From Kingdonia uniflora (taxonomy: Eukaryota > Streptophyta > Magnoliopsida > Ranunculales > Circaeasteraceae), in contig JACGCM010001655.1 of NCBI GenBank assembly GCA_014058105.1, forward strand, positions 1,860,001-1,924,000: 64,000 nucleotides of DNA, in the 5' to 3' direction. Of this stretch, positions 11,970-24,599 are shown one piece after another. Below the pieces are notes generated by a model. The model worked only from the letters and a program-made list of their open reading frames with translations. It had not been told where the DNA came from and ran no database searches. How positions within the stretch are numbered: the stretch's first letter is position 1; each line of letters begins with the position of its first letter. Both the position numbers and the translations under genes were made by a program.

Positions 11970-12297
11970 TACGTTAAAACATGTAATTACCGACCTTTTT
12001 GGATAGTAATTTACGACTTGCTATTGTATTGCTTTCTGGTTAAAGAATATGACTTCCATTACCAGTCGTAATTTTATAATCCCCGTCATTTGTTATTTTC
12101 TTAGCCTTATTTATGTCTTCAAAAATATGACTCTCGTCCTAGTCAAGAAAACGCAGCAATTTCAATTGTGGACACTAATGTTTCTCGCTTTTTACCCAAT
12201 TGCAACTGCTGATCCAAATACAACCCATAATTGCTTTAAAAAAAACTAATTATGCTAAAAACTTCTCCACGTCTCAAAACCTATCTTCTCAGTGGGT

Positions 12298-12413
12298 GTC
12301 CATCATTTCTCTATGATAACCTTTCTCTCATCTCATTCTCTGTGCATTTCGGTAAGTTATTAAAGAAATCATTGTCCATCATCTCTCTGTGATAACCTCT
12401 CTCTCAATCATTC
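12298..12413 (+). repeat. Imperfect tandem duplication of a pyrimidine-rich segment
   Basis: The segment starting TCCATCATTTCTCTATGATA at 12,298 recurs at 12,374 with a few changes, about 76 bases apart. The CT-rich make-up resembles a plant 5' leader. Shortly after, at 12,451, an ATG begins a very short open frame that soon stops. It may be the captured leader of an unidentified gene. Confidence 0.5.
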
Positions 12414-13709
12414 TTCCAAGCAATCTCAAAATTTACAAAGAGAAGATCTAATGGATTTTCATGAAGGATACAATTATACTCCAAGTTAGGTTTATAGTTT
12501 CCTAATCTATAGTTGAATTCAGTCGTCGATTTAAGTATTTGGTACTATTTTAGATAAATCAGTTCGTGATAAGGAACCGAGGTTGAAGGTGGTTTGAGCC
12601 AGATTTTGGGGAAATGTTGGCTCATTGTTGGTTACAAATCGAGAATAACCGTTATGCAATTATAATTTTGCTGATGATGTTTTCAGTGCCAAGGTTTAAT
12701 TGTTTTTCATCCCCAAATTTTACTGCTTTTGTTTCATAGTATTTAGAGTTATAGTAGTTTCATAAGGTAAAATTAATTTAATTGGCATCCCCAAGTTTTT
12801 TGATTCCAAAAACATACCAAACCTCTCTCTTTCTCTCTGTTTTTTCTTTGGGTACATTTGTCAAAGGGTTATGATCCTTGGGAATTCTGATAGATAAGCT
12901 CCATTTGGGTGTACATCTTAAGTCATTTTGGAGAGATGGGTAGTCTAGATTTGGTCAAAATATGATTTGGGTATCCATGATTTTGGGAGTTCTATGATTT
13001 AAAGCATTAGGGAGGGTGCAACATTACGACCCTTTGTGGGATTTTCTAGTTTTTGGTGAGAGAGATGTGGGCAGGCAATAGGTTGTTGTATCAAATACTT
13101 GGTTTTCTTCTTGTGTTGCATTCATCTACTTGTTGTTTGGGGATATAATAGTGAATCATACTAACTGTTATGCTCTTTGTGATTTATATTTTATAGAGAA
13201 TAAAACATAGTGCAGTTATTTGTTAGTTTAATTGGAACTAATAATTTTACAATAGACATTGCAACAATAATATAGTGCAGTTATTCCTTAATGTGATTTG
13301 TAGAGGGAGAAAAGATTTATTCTAATTGATTTTTTGTGTAACAAACCAAAATTTGTGCATAATGAACATATAGATGTCTAATTGCATCCTTTTTTGATAC
13401 TTCAGGTTTGAACTCTCTTAAAAATTAAGTTTTGTCATGTTGCTTCTTTTAGAGCCAAAACTTTATGAATTCTTCAGCATCTCGCGATATTTTAATTTGT
13501 TTTATTGCAACCTTGAATTTATCCACTTGCAGTATATCAAATAAGATATTTTTGCGATCTTGTATATGTAATAGCATATTCAACTTGATGTTCAAGAAGT
13601 GGTTATAGTCAATTAACATTCTAGTTCCTATTTATGATATGATGGTGATGAACTTCAATCAGATTATTTCAATGTTGTATGAATCTAATGACTTATTTTC
13701 TATATGTAG

Positions 13710-13799
13710 GGTCTGCGTCGACATCTTATAGAGGAACTTGAGCAAGCATTTCCTGATAAAGTCGAAGCTTACAGGGAAATACGTGCATCTCCTGCTGAT
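13710..13799 (+). pseudogene. Captured exon of an unidentified gene
   Basis: A 90-base segment lies between a good acceptor (TATATGTAG) and a good donor (GTAAGT) and is open throughout, encoding LRRHLIEELEQAFPDKVEAY followed by REIRASPAD. Its composition is clearly coding-like compared with its AT-rich flanks. I do not recognise the family. It belongs to neither RPS18 nor purple acid phosphatase, so it implies at least a third donor gene in the CACTA element. Confidence 0.5.
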
Positions 13800-14139
13800 G
13801 TAAGTTATACTAAGACACCTTTAAATACATGCAAACTCCAATATTATTTTCATGATTTTTCTTCTTATCTAGAAAGAAGCAAGAGTTTTGTAGAGATGGG
13901 TGTCTCTAGTTTTTTGTTCTTCTGTGCTTGATACTATGTGCATCATCAGTGTTGGTCTGCAATGGAGGAATTACTAGTAGTTTTGTTAGAAAGGTTGAAC
14001 CATCTGTTGATATGCCCTTTGATAGTGATGTGTTTAGAGTTCCTCCTAGCTACAATGCTCCTCAATAGGTATAGCTCTTTTCCTTCTTTTATTGGGGTTT
14101 TAGTCCTTACAGATAAACCCCATTGTTTGATTTCTTAGA

Positions 14140-14516
14140 TATGCTATGGGTTTTGAGTTTTATGATTTAGGTTTACCCTTAGGGAATCTGTGAGGTTTTT
14201 TAGTAATATTTATGAATTTTTATAGATTTTAGGTTATGGTAAGAATATGAGATTTTGGGATTTATGCTTTAGTGGAATGAAAAAAGTTTGTTTGTAATAT
14301 TTCTGGGTTTTGGTAGATTATAGGTTTACCCTTTAGAGGGATATATGAAGCTTGATGGCGATTATTATCGGTTCTTATAGATTTTAGGTTTTACCCTTTT
14401 GAGGAATGTAAAATGTATGATGTTTGATATAAATAATTATGGGTTTGATAGAGCTTAGGATTTATTTTTTGGGGGATTTTATGAAGGGTGCAGCAAATTT
14501 TGGGTTTTCATAGATT
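14140..14516 (+). repeat. Degenerate minisatellite-like repeats in a phosphatase intron
   Basis: A loose unit of about 70-90 bases, built on ATGGGTTTT...ATAGATTTTAGG followed by TTTACCCTTTAG, recurs four to five times with strong divergence. The repeats stop where the 14.52-kb inverted-end element begins. Confidence 0.45.
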
Positions 14517-14924
14517 AGGGCATCACTAACAGGTTAAGAGTGGGAAGTTTTTCCACCAACTCATACTACTTCATGCCCAACCCAGCAATTGTATAATAGT
14601 ATGAGCTGAGTATGACTTTTTCATACTTGGTACAATTTATGAGACACCACAAACTATCAGCTACGTGGCAAACTAATAGCTGCACTACTTAATTACTTAA
14701 TTTAACAAGTCCCAAACATCAAATGTACATAGATTTTAGAGGGTATTGCATTGGCTGACATATTTTTTTGCATCACAACTAGCATATCTTCTCTAAACAA
14801 TTGCTTGATTGATTTATGTCTTGCTTTCGGGTATCAAATCCTCTAGTCCAGGAAAAAAAACTTGTGTGTTTGAGTTTTGTTTTTAGTTTTTCACACTCAC
14901 AACTTCACTATGCTGCGGTTGCCC
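14517..14924. mobile_element. Possible Tourist-like MITE
   Basis: The left boundary reads GGGCATCACTAACAGG and the right boundary, inverted, reads GGGCAACCGCAGCATA, sharing about ten of fourteen positions, with TA-rich flanks (ATTA / TATTA). Size near 400 bases and no coding capacity suit a PIF/Harbinger-derived MITE. The target duplication is not exact, so this is tentative. Confidence 0.3.
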
Positions 14925-15041
14925 TATTAGGCGCTTCTCTAATATTTAGATGCATTTTAAGTTGATTTTATCTAGAAATTCATTTATTTCACCATTTTAT
15001 TTTGTATATTAAGCTTTCTAATTTTTTTTGTTTCGTTACAG

Positions 15042-16332
<1,291 letters not shown>

Positions 16333-17866
16333 TAATATCGTATTCATATGGTTTGCTTAGCTTTCTACACTTTGTATGTTCGTTACAGTTATTTATAGTC
16401 ATTAAGGTTTAAAAGATAATAGTACTTTTTTCTTGTACTTTTGATAAATCCATGGTTATTTTTAGATATGCTCGTGTTGTTTTTCTTTGTTATGCAAGAA
16501 TAAGTTATGAATCAATGGTTATTTGCAACGTGATATCTTGTTTTAGAGGATCCCTCAAGTAAATGTTGTATTGTGTAGTGATGGGGCTGCGAGGTTTATA
16601 TTTGTTACTCATCACAAAAATAAGTATGAGGAAGTGCCAATCATTATCTGTAGATATGAATGATGTTATAGTTGGGTTGTGTGTTAATAGCGTTGTTTTA
16701 CCCATACCCATAGCAATGACTCTTATCTAATAATAGTGGTGCATAGCTTTGGTTTTTCTTTGTATTCTATTGTTTTACTGGTGCTTCTGGTTTTTCTGCA
16801 TGGAGGAGGATTTAGAGACACTTAAAAATGAGACACTAAGTCTCACTCAAAAATGATTCTTAAAGGTTTGCTTTTAAGTTCTTCTTAATATTTTATAATT
16901 ATAATTAGCTTTTGGTTACTGTTAGAAGGAATTGATGTGTTTGTAATTTATTGTAATCTGATTTGTTGGTATTTTATTTTAAGGTTCACTCAAGGAGATC
17001 AAGTGGGGTAACTGTAGATGAACCTGGTTCAAACACAGTGGTTTACTGGCCTGAGAATACCAAGCACAACCATAGTGCTGAGGGTACCGTTATTACATAT
17101 AAGTATACCAATTACATTTCTGGGTACATCCATCACTGTATCATCAAGAAATTGGATGTGGGTTATATTAGGTTAATGTGTTTGAGATTACTAATTATCA
17201 TGGGTTTTTTGTGAATTATGAAGAAGCTGATAATTATGTGCTTGTTGTTTTTCCAGTTTGACACAAAGTAATTCTATGAGGTTTGGCTTGGACTCACCAC
17301 GCGATAGTTCTTTCTTTCAACTCCCCCTCAAATTGGTCCAGACGTTCCTTATACTTTTGGGCTCATGGGTAAATTAATTTCATATTTTCTTATCATGAGT
17401 CTGTCTGTTTGAGTAACAGCCAACTAAAATCTTAATTTCCTAACCTTAGTAATTCAGTCCAACCAAATGGTTTATAGGATTTGAAATTAATGGGTGGTTC
17501 CTTTATTAGCAATTTTCTTTGTGCGTATAATAGTTGTAAGGTTGCAGTTATATGTGTTTTTTGGTTTGCTTAAGTGTTGATCTCAACGTTCGTGCAAGGG
17601 TTCTTGGTCAGACTTATGATTCAAATAGAATACTGATTCATTATGAATCAGACCCTTCAAAAGGACAAATGGTGTTCTTTGTTGGTGACATCTTATGCAT
17701 ATCATTTTCCATTGCATGACAATTGCAGGTGGGATTTATGGGGATTGTGACTACTAGCAACTATAGTGTGGTTTAAGTAAGTGGCTCTTTCTCCAATATA
17801 TTGTGATGACTTGCTCATTTTAATAATTATATTTTCATTGGTTTATTCGATTGTTTCCATTTGTAG

Positions 17867-17990
17867 TGCGTTTCAAGCTCTTGATAGCAAAGTTACAGAA
17901 CTATGTGTAAGGGGAATAATTGGTGATCATAGCCAAAGGAATTCTAAAAGTTTTCTTACTTCCTAGACAACACCATGCCTCAATAGGAAG
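17867..17990 (+). pseudogene. Captured exon of an unidentified gene
   Basis: Between a TTTGTAG acceptor and a GTATAT donor, 124 bases encode FQALDSKVTELCVRGIIGD followed by HSQRNSKSFLTS, a TAG stop, then TTPCLNRK. The segment does not fit the purple acid phosphatase that ends just before it. I do not recognise the family. It is probably from another donor gene. Confidence 0.45.
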
Positions 17991-18339
17991 GTATATTTTG
18001 AATTGTCTATTACATATTTGATACTATATTTTAAGTATATATGCATATAATTTAGTCTCTGACTTTGGCATAAAGATATTGGTAAAATATGAGATTGTTC
18101 TTGTCATAGTTATCAATCTGCAACAGCAGGTAACTTAATCAAGTTTGAGTTTTTCTTTTGAAATAACGATGAAAGTGAGATTTCATTAAAATATTTATTA
18201 ATTACTATATATATAATATACGTTTCAAAGCCCAATGAGAGTTTAGAATAAAAAACAAAACGTCTAGTTAGGTCTAAGAATGTTGTTTTCCATAAACGTT
18301 TCTAATTTTATAACTTTGGCATTTTTATGCCTTAATAGA

Positions 18340-18440
18340 ACTATAAGCTCAAAAAAGGAAGAAGACTCATTAACTTGAGATGATGATGGTTCAAATCCAT
18401 CTAGTTATAATTTCATAAATAATTTTTTTTTTTTTTGCAA
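18340..18440 (+). repeat. tRNA-like promoter boxes, possible SINE remnant
   Basis: A TAAGCTC-type A-box-like segment is followed about 45 bases later by GATGGTTCAAATCC, a good RNA polymerase III B-box, with a long T run afterwards. This is the layout of tRNA-derived plant SINE heads. No target duplication or family tail could be verified. Confidence 0.3.
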
Positions 18441-18698
18441 ATTACAATATTTTATTAAATTAGTATGAAACGACTTACATCTTCGTTGAAAATTGTGAGA
18501 AATGCTACAGATTTTACAACTTATTTTAGAGTCGCTAGATTATGACGCATAAAAAAATGGATAAATGAGTTGCAATATGCAACTAATGCGACAAAAATTA
18601 TGACTCATACGTATGTCATTTTTTTATAACGAAAAAAATGACTAACTTTATTGTCTCAAATTTTGTAAAAATGGATAGATATTAGAACTTAGCTTGCA

Positions 18699-18714
18699 GT
18701 CGTAATATTACGAC
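18699..18714. promoter_or_regulatory. Perfect 16-base palindrome in the CACTA subterminal region
   Basis: GTCGTAATATTACGAC is its own reverse complement and consists of two inverted copies of the GTCGTA motif that recurs singly through 18,460-18,835. By analogy with TNPA and TnpD binding arrays in CACTA elements, it is probably a transposase-binding site. Confidence 0.5.
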
Positions 18715-18841
18715 TCAGGTAAAAGTCGTAAACAAAAAACTACTGCAAAAATTGTGACATTTTTTTCGACCAAAAATAAAGTCGCTTTCGAAAAAATACG
18801 ACAGACTTGCCAAGTCGTTTTTTACTCTTTTTTACGTAGTG

Positions 18842-18877
18842 GTAATAACCTAATTTTCCCTAGATCCTCCTGGATCA
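18842..18877 (-). repeat. 5' LTR of the gypsy element, part 2 (after CACTA insertion)
   Basis: These 36 bases continue the LTR where 11,969 leaves off and match 6,726-6,761, ending in TGGATCA. They are followed by TTAAG (18,878-18,882), the target duplicate. Confidence 0.85.
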
Positions 18878-18932
18878 TTAAGAAAGGCAATACTGAAACT
18901 ACATTGTTCATAACAAATGCAGTCGCGCAAGC

Positions 18933-19004
18933 GAATCCAGATAGATTCGAACCATCATCCTCTTAAAGTATGAGAAGCTCTTACCAATTTGAGCTTATGG
19001 ATCC
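18933..19004 (-). repeat. 72-base tRNA-like cloverleaf remnant (SINE head or tRNA pseudogene)
   Basis: On the minus strand the segment is exactly tRNA-sized. The seven-base acceptor ends GGATCCA and TGGATTC pair fully (one G-T), the D-stem is GCTC/GAGC with GGTAA in the loop, and the T-arm is GATGG-TTCGAAT-CTATC. The anticodon arm is degenerate: the loop lacks U33 and the variable loop is short. No functional tRNA can be read, so it is a decayed tRNA gene or, more likely, the head of a tRNA-derived SINE with its tail toward 18,885. Confidence 0.5.
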
Positions 19005-19329
19005 ATAGGGAAGAGATCGAAGACAAAAATAACTTGTAACAAAATACCAACCATAAGACAGATCCTATCACTTGAAAATTTTAGTGAATCAGATTTAGAG
19101 CTTACCTCCAATGCCCAAATTGTAAAAATTAGTAGCTTTGTTAACCACCAAGATTAATGGTTCAAACTCTGTAGGTTGGGGCAGCTTTAGCTTCAGAAAT
19201 AATATGCACTAAGAGTACCGGCACACATCATGAAAAATGAAAGTTAATTTTGAAGGCATGAATTAGAACCTCTAGCATTATTTATGTATTGACATATCCT
19301 CCAAAAAAGACCTGAACTCGTTGCTATGT

Positions 19330-19655
19330 TCTTATGAGGAGATTCCCCTTTTATGGGAGGACACAAATCCACAATCCCCATGTTGAACACCTTTCATCAC
19401 CATGCTTATTTCCCTTTCAACAGATATCACTTCAAAATCAATAAGAATGATATGAAATAACTTCCATTGTAATTAAGAAAGAGGAAGAAATGAGTACAAT
19501 TTTGAGCCTGACTAATGACAGGCATATTCATCTCAAAGCCCACATGTTCAAGGAGTTTGATCATCTACACCAGGCATGTTTACATCACTAGTCACAATGT
19601 CAAATCCATGTTTCCTTTGACGGAGCTTATCCAGAGCATCTCTCAAAATGTAGTA
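19330..19655 (-). pseudogene. Type-B response regulator (ARR-B) receiver-domain remnant
   Basis: Minus-strand codons at 19,505-19,655 read ALDKLRQRKHGFDIVTSDV then NMPGVD and, after a small frameshift, IKLLEHVGFEMNMPVI. This is the receiver-domain centre of cytokinin type-B response regulators, with the phospho-acceptor Asp in SDV kept. At 19,355-19,410 codons read MVMKGVQHGDCGF, the next conserved block (family KGVQHGACDYLLKP). The first receiver part and the Myb-like DNA-binding domain are not visible. A leader-like region with an ATG frame at 20,582-20,779 lies upstream in the right orientation and might be its 5' exon, but I cannot link them. It is a pseudogene. Confidence 0.65.
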
Positions 19656-19659
19656 AGAA

Positions 19660-21410
19660 ACCAAAAAGAACTGAAAAGTTGTATTAATATGAACTTGGAA
19701 TATGTTAACAAATATCACCATATCATAAACCTTAAATGATAAGAATTTAGCTGAAGATTCAAGTAGAATAGAAAAGAAATGTGTGTATGTACAACTAGCA
19801 ATGCCCCAGGTTGGTTAAAGATAAAGGTAGATCCATGTCTATAGAAATCCCATGTGAATAATCCTGCATTTCCACTTCCAGAATTTTAAATGAGAAAAAA
19901 TCCAGGAACTTAGAACCAATGCTTATAGGTCCATCACTTGTTTAACTTCAAACCAAGTACATTTACTACATCTTAGGCAAATGTCATTCATTTATAAAGG
20001 ATCTCAAATAAATTTGCATAACAATAGATCATCTAGCAAAATTCTACCAATATGTTCGTGTTAGCCATTGAAGTACACTTAATTTATTGTAAATCACAAA
20101 AGTGAATAGCTTCAAAACTTGAATGAAGGAGGGATTTTGAATCGAGCATAGATGGCAATCTGAGAGCTTGAGTAGGCTGATCTAGTTAAGCTTAAAGCAA
20201 ATTAAATCTCCTAGCATTCGAAATCATTATCGCGAAACTTTAGCTCCAAAATCGCTACTATAGGCTGGGTTTGAGACCATTTGAATTTTCTCATGTACAA
20301 TGGAGATGAATAGTATGACAATCAAACTTCAAACACCCTTAAAAAACAAAATTTAAAACTGTAGCAATCCAAATAAACACGGTTTTAATGCAAACGATCC
20401 TAAAGATGTGAATAGAATTGTCGAATAATGCTAAATCAAATCGATACCCCTACCTTTACCCCCAAAAACCATTGATTCTAGAATCATTTGATGAAAATTT
20501 TAACATCTGCTAGGGTTTGGTACCAAATTGAATAATAACTAACATGAAATCAACAAAACTAAATTTGTATAAAAAAAACCTTTACTCCAACACAAAAATC
20601 GTTAAAATTAGTACTTCATAATCATCACTGTGAGATGACCAAATCAAAAATCTATGTTGCTGAGAAAGAGAAACCCTAAAATATTCTAAAGCTAAGCAAG
20701 AAATCCACGATGGATTCGCGGCCTCTGAAATCTTAGCATCATAATTACCGAATGAAGAGTTGAAAGCTCTTGAAATCATACCATAAACCCCTTACTCAAT
20801 AACCCTTTAGCATAGATCAAAACCCGGTTGAACCAAAATCAAACTCTTCAAAGCCAAATTAAACCCTCGAAATCCTGACCAAATCGATTCTTTCAGGGGA
20901 GACTATCGAGTTTATTGAAATCCTCTACGCTTCCTGTGACATCACCAATTTGTTCACGGGTTGAAGAAGAGGAGAACTAATTCGCCAGATTGATTTTAGA
21001 AGATTGAGAGGAGCGGTTCGAAGTGAGTGGTTGAGAAAGACTGAAGTTTGCCATAAGATTTGGCTTTAAAGCATAAAACCAATGTTGGCTGACTAAAAAT
21101 TAGGCTAAATCAACCGTTAATTTACCAGTTTGAACTAATTCTGAAATTTCTTGTGGGATCTGACGGCTGGGACTTAATTTTAAAGCATAGGAGAGATCCG
21201 AGCGGCCTAAATAATCCTCGATTCATGAGAAATGGTTAACGAAGGGCTGAGATCTAAAAATGACTGATGAGTTATTCCTTTAGGTGTATAGATAAGTCCT
21301 CATTTATAGATATGCTAAATAGTGTAACAGCATATTAATCTTACTTGTTAGTAGTTGCTTATGGTTTTACTATCTTCATCATTTCAAAGTGTGTTTTATT
21401 CATTGCTTCA
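19660..21410. other. AT-rich stretch with possible 5' leader of the ARR-B remnant
   Basis: The minus strand from about 21,060 down to 20,580 looks like a plant 5' untranslated region and first exon (CT-rich segments, then an ATG at 20,779 opening a 65-codon frame). The peptide is not recognised. Nothing else is seen here. Confidence 0.3.
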
Positions 21411-21411
21411 A

Positions 21412-21835
21412 GGTATTTTTCAACATTTCCAAATTGCGAGACTTCGCGACAGGGTAATTTAAAGTGTATGCAATCTTTTCAGTTATTTAGCATCAATTCT
21501 CTTGAGTTATAGGTGATTATAAGACTTGACAGTTCTTCAGTCAAGAGTCTACAACGTAATAGAAAACTACATTGGTCATTTATCATATCACCAATGTTTA
21601 AGGTTGAACTGTTTTGGCATTAAATTACTATTGAGAGTGTTTTATATAAGGTTTGTTAATATGGTAGAAACAATCACCTTAATAATAAATGAAATTAGAC
21701 TATGTGTTTAAATGTGGTAATCTTGTACTACGAAAAAATAAAGAGGTGACAATTTCATTTCAGGAACCATTAGACGGTTAACTTTGACAAAAAAAAAATT
21801 CAACTTTCAATGGATCTTATCAATTAACAATTTTC
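21412..21835 (+). repeat. Dispersed repeats X and Y side by side
   Basis: Block X (21,415-21,460, TTTCCAAATTGCGA and GACAGGGT) resembles 5,490-5,545, and block Y (21,712-21,835) resembles 1,097-1,230. The same two blocks flank the LRR receptor-kinase pseudogene. X and Y adjoining each other here, but on opposite sides of the gene there, is the pattern left by a tandem array where a spacer X-Y separates gene copies. Confidence 0.5.
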
Positions 21836-22361
21836 CAAGATAATAATATGATGGGGTGAAATATATTTTCAGAAATAAATGAATTTGGCAAATTTACTGA
21901 AAAGAAGTTATTAATTTCATTTGTTTATCTATTGTTATGGCTGGAAATCACCATGCCAACTTATTTCCATCCATGAAGGAATAAGATGAAAGGAAGCGAA
22001 TAGTCATAAATAAGGAGGGCGAAATGGAGATGATAAGGAATAATAAGTGTGGCAAATCAAGATACATCTTCATCACAGGGAATTTTTACCTTCGATGATG
22101 GAAACCAAAAATAGTTCAACATTAGAAAGACAGTTGATAGAGCCAATTTTAATATGGTTCAACATTGGTAAGGTAAACTATGTGACAAACATTTATAAGT
22201 ATTGAATTCAAAGCAAGATAGCAGATGGTGGAGGTAGTTACAACTCAGAGCTTTCAAAGAGTATAACTACGTAAATTTCTTTGTTAAGCAAAAGAAACTC
22301 GGTATTGGACACAAAACGGGTAATTTTGACTTAACGCCCCAGCCCCCCATGTTTATATGGA

Positions 22362-22780
22362 TATTAGACTTAAGTTCCAATATTTACAAAAGATGCAATT
22401 TTAGTCTCTGTTTTGCAATTTGACCCAGGTCTTGACTACAGTTGACCAGTTAAAATCAAGTTATTTTTTTGCAAAGACTAAAATACCCTTATGCTTAATA
22501 CATGCAAGCCACGTGAGTTATTATTATTTTAACTTAAAATATTGGACACGTCGTATGGACCATTTGATTATTACACTATAATTATCCTGAGGTTTAGATT
22601 TTCATTTGATTTTTTTTCTATTTTTTAAATTCAAATTCAAAAATGGCAAAGTTATTTTAATATTTGTTAATTTGGGTAAAATGTGGGTCAACTAGGTCAA
22701 CTGCAGTTGGCATTGGTCAAACAACAAAACCAGGAGTACCATTGGTTTTTTTTGGCAAACATCGTGACTTAAGTCTAATA
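22362..22780. mobile_element. Inverted-repeat (foldback/MITE-like) element
   Basis: TATTAGACTTAAGT at 22,362-22,375 is repeated inverted at 22,767-22,780, and similarity continues inwards imperfectly for roughly 90 bases on each side (the GACTACAGTTGACC / GGTCAACTGCAGTTGG segments are also inverted copies). There is no coding capacity. It may be a Mutator-type MITE. It abuts the copia element's extra LTR fragment. Confidence 0.5.
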
Positions 22781-22828
22781 TGTTAAGAGTTGGGTCCAAG
22801 CCCTAGTATGGAATACCCCAAGGGGGAG
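22781..22828 (+). repeat. Extra copia LTR start plus polypurine-tract fragment
   Basis: Twenty bases of LTR start (TGTTAAGAGTTGGGTCCAAG) are followed by CCTAGTATGGAATACCCCAAGG-type sequence identical in type to the bases just upstream of the 3' LTR (28,953-28,982), and then by the full 5' LTR. This order, LTR start / polypurine end / LTR start, is not part of a normal single insertion. Confidence 0.65.
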
Positions 22829-23098
22829 TATTAAGAGTTGGGTCCAAGCCCAAGCTAGGAACCCAGCAGGGTTGGGGTGTCCTATTAAGACTCCTAACAA
22901 GCCCATAGGCCTGATAGGGTTATGGGTAGAGCTTGAGTTGGATAGGTAACCTTGGTTGCAGGATTATCTTTATATATTACTGTATTACGTATAGAGAACA
23001 CAATTCAGAATCAACAAGAAATCCTCTCTTCTCTCTCTTTCTCTTTTGTTCCAAGATATAAAATTGTTAGTATACACTATATCAATTATTTCTCAACA
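22829..23098 (+). repeat. Copia 5' LTR
   Basis: Starts TATTAAGAG (TG changed to TA) and ends CTCAACA, inverted relatives of TGTTAGGAG. It contains GGGTTGGGGTGT, a TATATATTACTG TATA-like site near 22,970 and a CT-rich stretch, the usual promoter-leader layout. It matches 28,983-29,180. Confidence 0.8.
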
Positions 23099-24599
23099 CG
23101 TTACTAGCACGCAAACTCTAGGAACGAGGAGAGCAGAAAATTACTTTCTAATAAGAGTTTTCATAGAAACTAAGCGATCAGGAGAAGAAGTATTTTACAG
23201 CTTGTTTGAATACATATTCAATCTTTTTAAGATCTATACTATATGATAGATTTTCATGATTCAAAAACATATTTTCCCTATTTTTTTTATATTAAAAATT
23301 AGGGCTTTTGATATTTTTTACCCTTGAAATAGGGCTGTATTCAAACTTGAATATTTTCTCTCTGGAGATCGGATAGAAGCGAGACAGCTTCAGTTGGATA
23401 GCCTATTGCGAGAGCTTTCCAACGGTATATGGCATGTCTTAGGGAGATGTTTCAATCACCAGGAATAGCATGTTGAAACTTGACAGTTTCACAGCTGAGA
23501 ACGGCATTTTTTGGTCGATGACATCAGCAAAAAAATAATTTCGTATTGGGAATTAACTTAGACATATTTTAAATAACTTGGTGTCTGAGGAACTAATTTT
23601 TTGTATCTAGGTGCAATTTGATGCTGTATGAATAACATTTAGAGGTATATATGCATTAATATCAACCTATAGTACCCTAGAATGTTAGTTCAAAGACATG
23701 GATAATCAACCTATCTGTGAACCCAACAGATTTCAGGGTAGAACCACTTGTCAGCTAAACATCTAATACCTCTCATTTTTGTAGCAAATAGATTCATTTG
23801 GCTAAAATATACCTACCATTATAGAACTTGAGGGCTTAGAACACCCTAATTCTTAGAATACGGAAAACACACATTTAGTGGTTTTCAATAACAATCTTGG
23901 CTAAGATTCTATTAAAACACACATCTAAGATTAAGATCGTCATTTTTACAAGTTGAAATTTGGGATTCAATTATTATAAAAGAATTTCATGAGTATAAAG
24001 CCATGAACAGGGTTCACTTACAAGTAATGATTGTGAATCATGTACTTTATTGCGCTATATACTATGAACCATAAGTAATGATTAGAAATCATGTACTTAA
24101 ATAGTATTTCATAAGTAATAAGATGTAAACATGATTCACCTATAAGTAATGATTGGGATTCACTGACTTGAATACTATAAATTGCCTTTATGCAAGGAAT
24201 ATTTATCAAGTACTACTACTAGTATTGATCTACATGTATAACAGATGTTGGTAACACTTAGAACATTGAGTACTTCCCATGCTATAATTTCTATTTCAGG
24301 TAACAATATACTTGACATGTATGGATACTGAAATCCATCTGTTATTGCAGAATCTGGAAAAGACTATTGTTAAGAACAATGAGTCTCTAAATAATAAAGT
24401 AGAAACTTTGTTTGGTACTATTGCCTCCATATTCAGGAAGACTTGATAATGGATTAACTTATACTATGATAGTATTATACAGTTGCGACAAAATTTTTAT
24501 TCGGCAGTACAATTTCTCTATGATCTCACATGGAGAAATAGTTTAGGTAAATAGAGATATTGGGAATATTTTATTATAATTTTTGCACTTCAAATATTG

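Noticed and set aside
12049..12249. 66-codon frame near the left CACTA end as transposase
   Set aside because: Too short, no transposase motif, and overlaps the subterminal repeat region.
18933..19004. Functional tRNA gene
   Set aside because: Anticodon loop lacks U33 and has no valid stem; the variable loop is too short.
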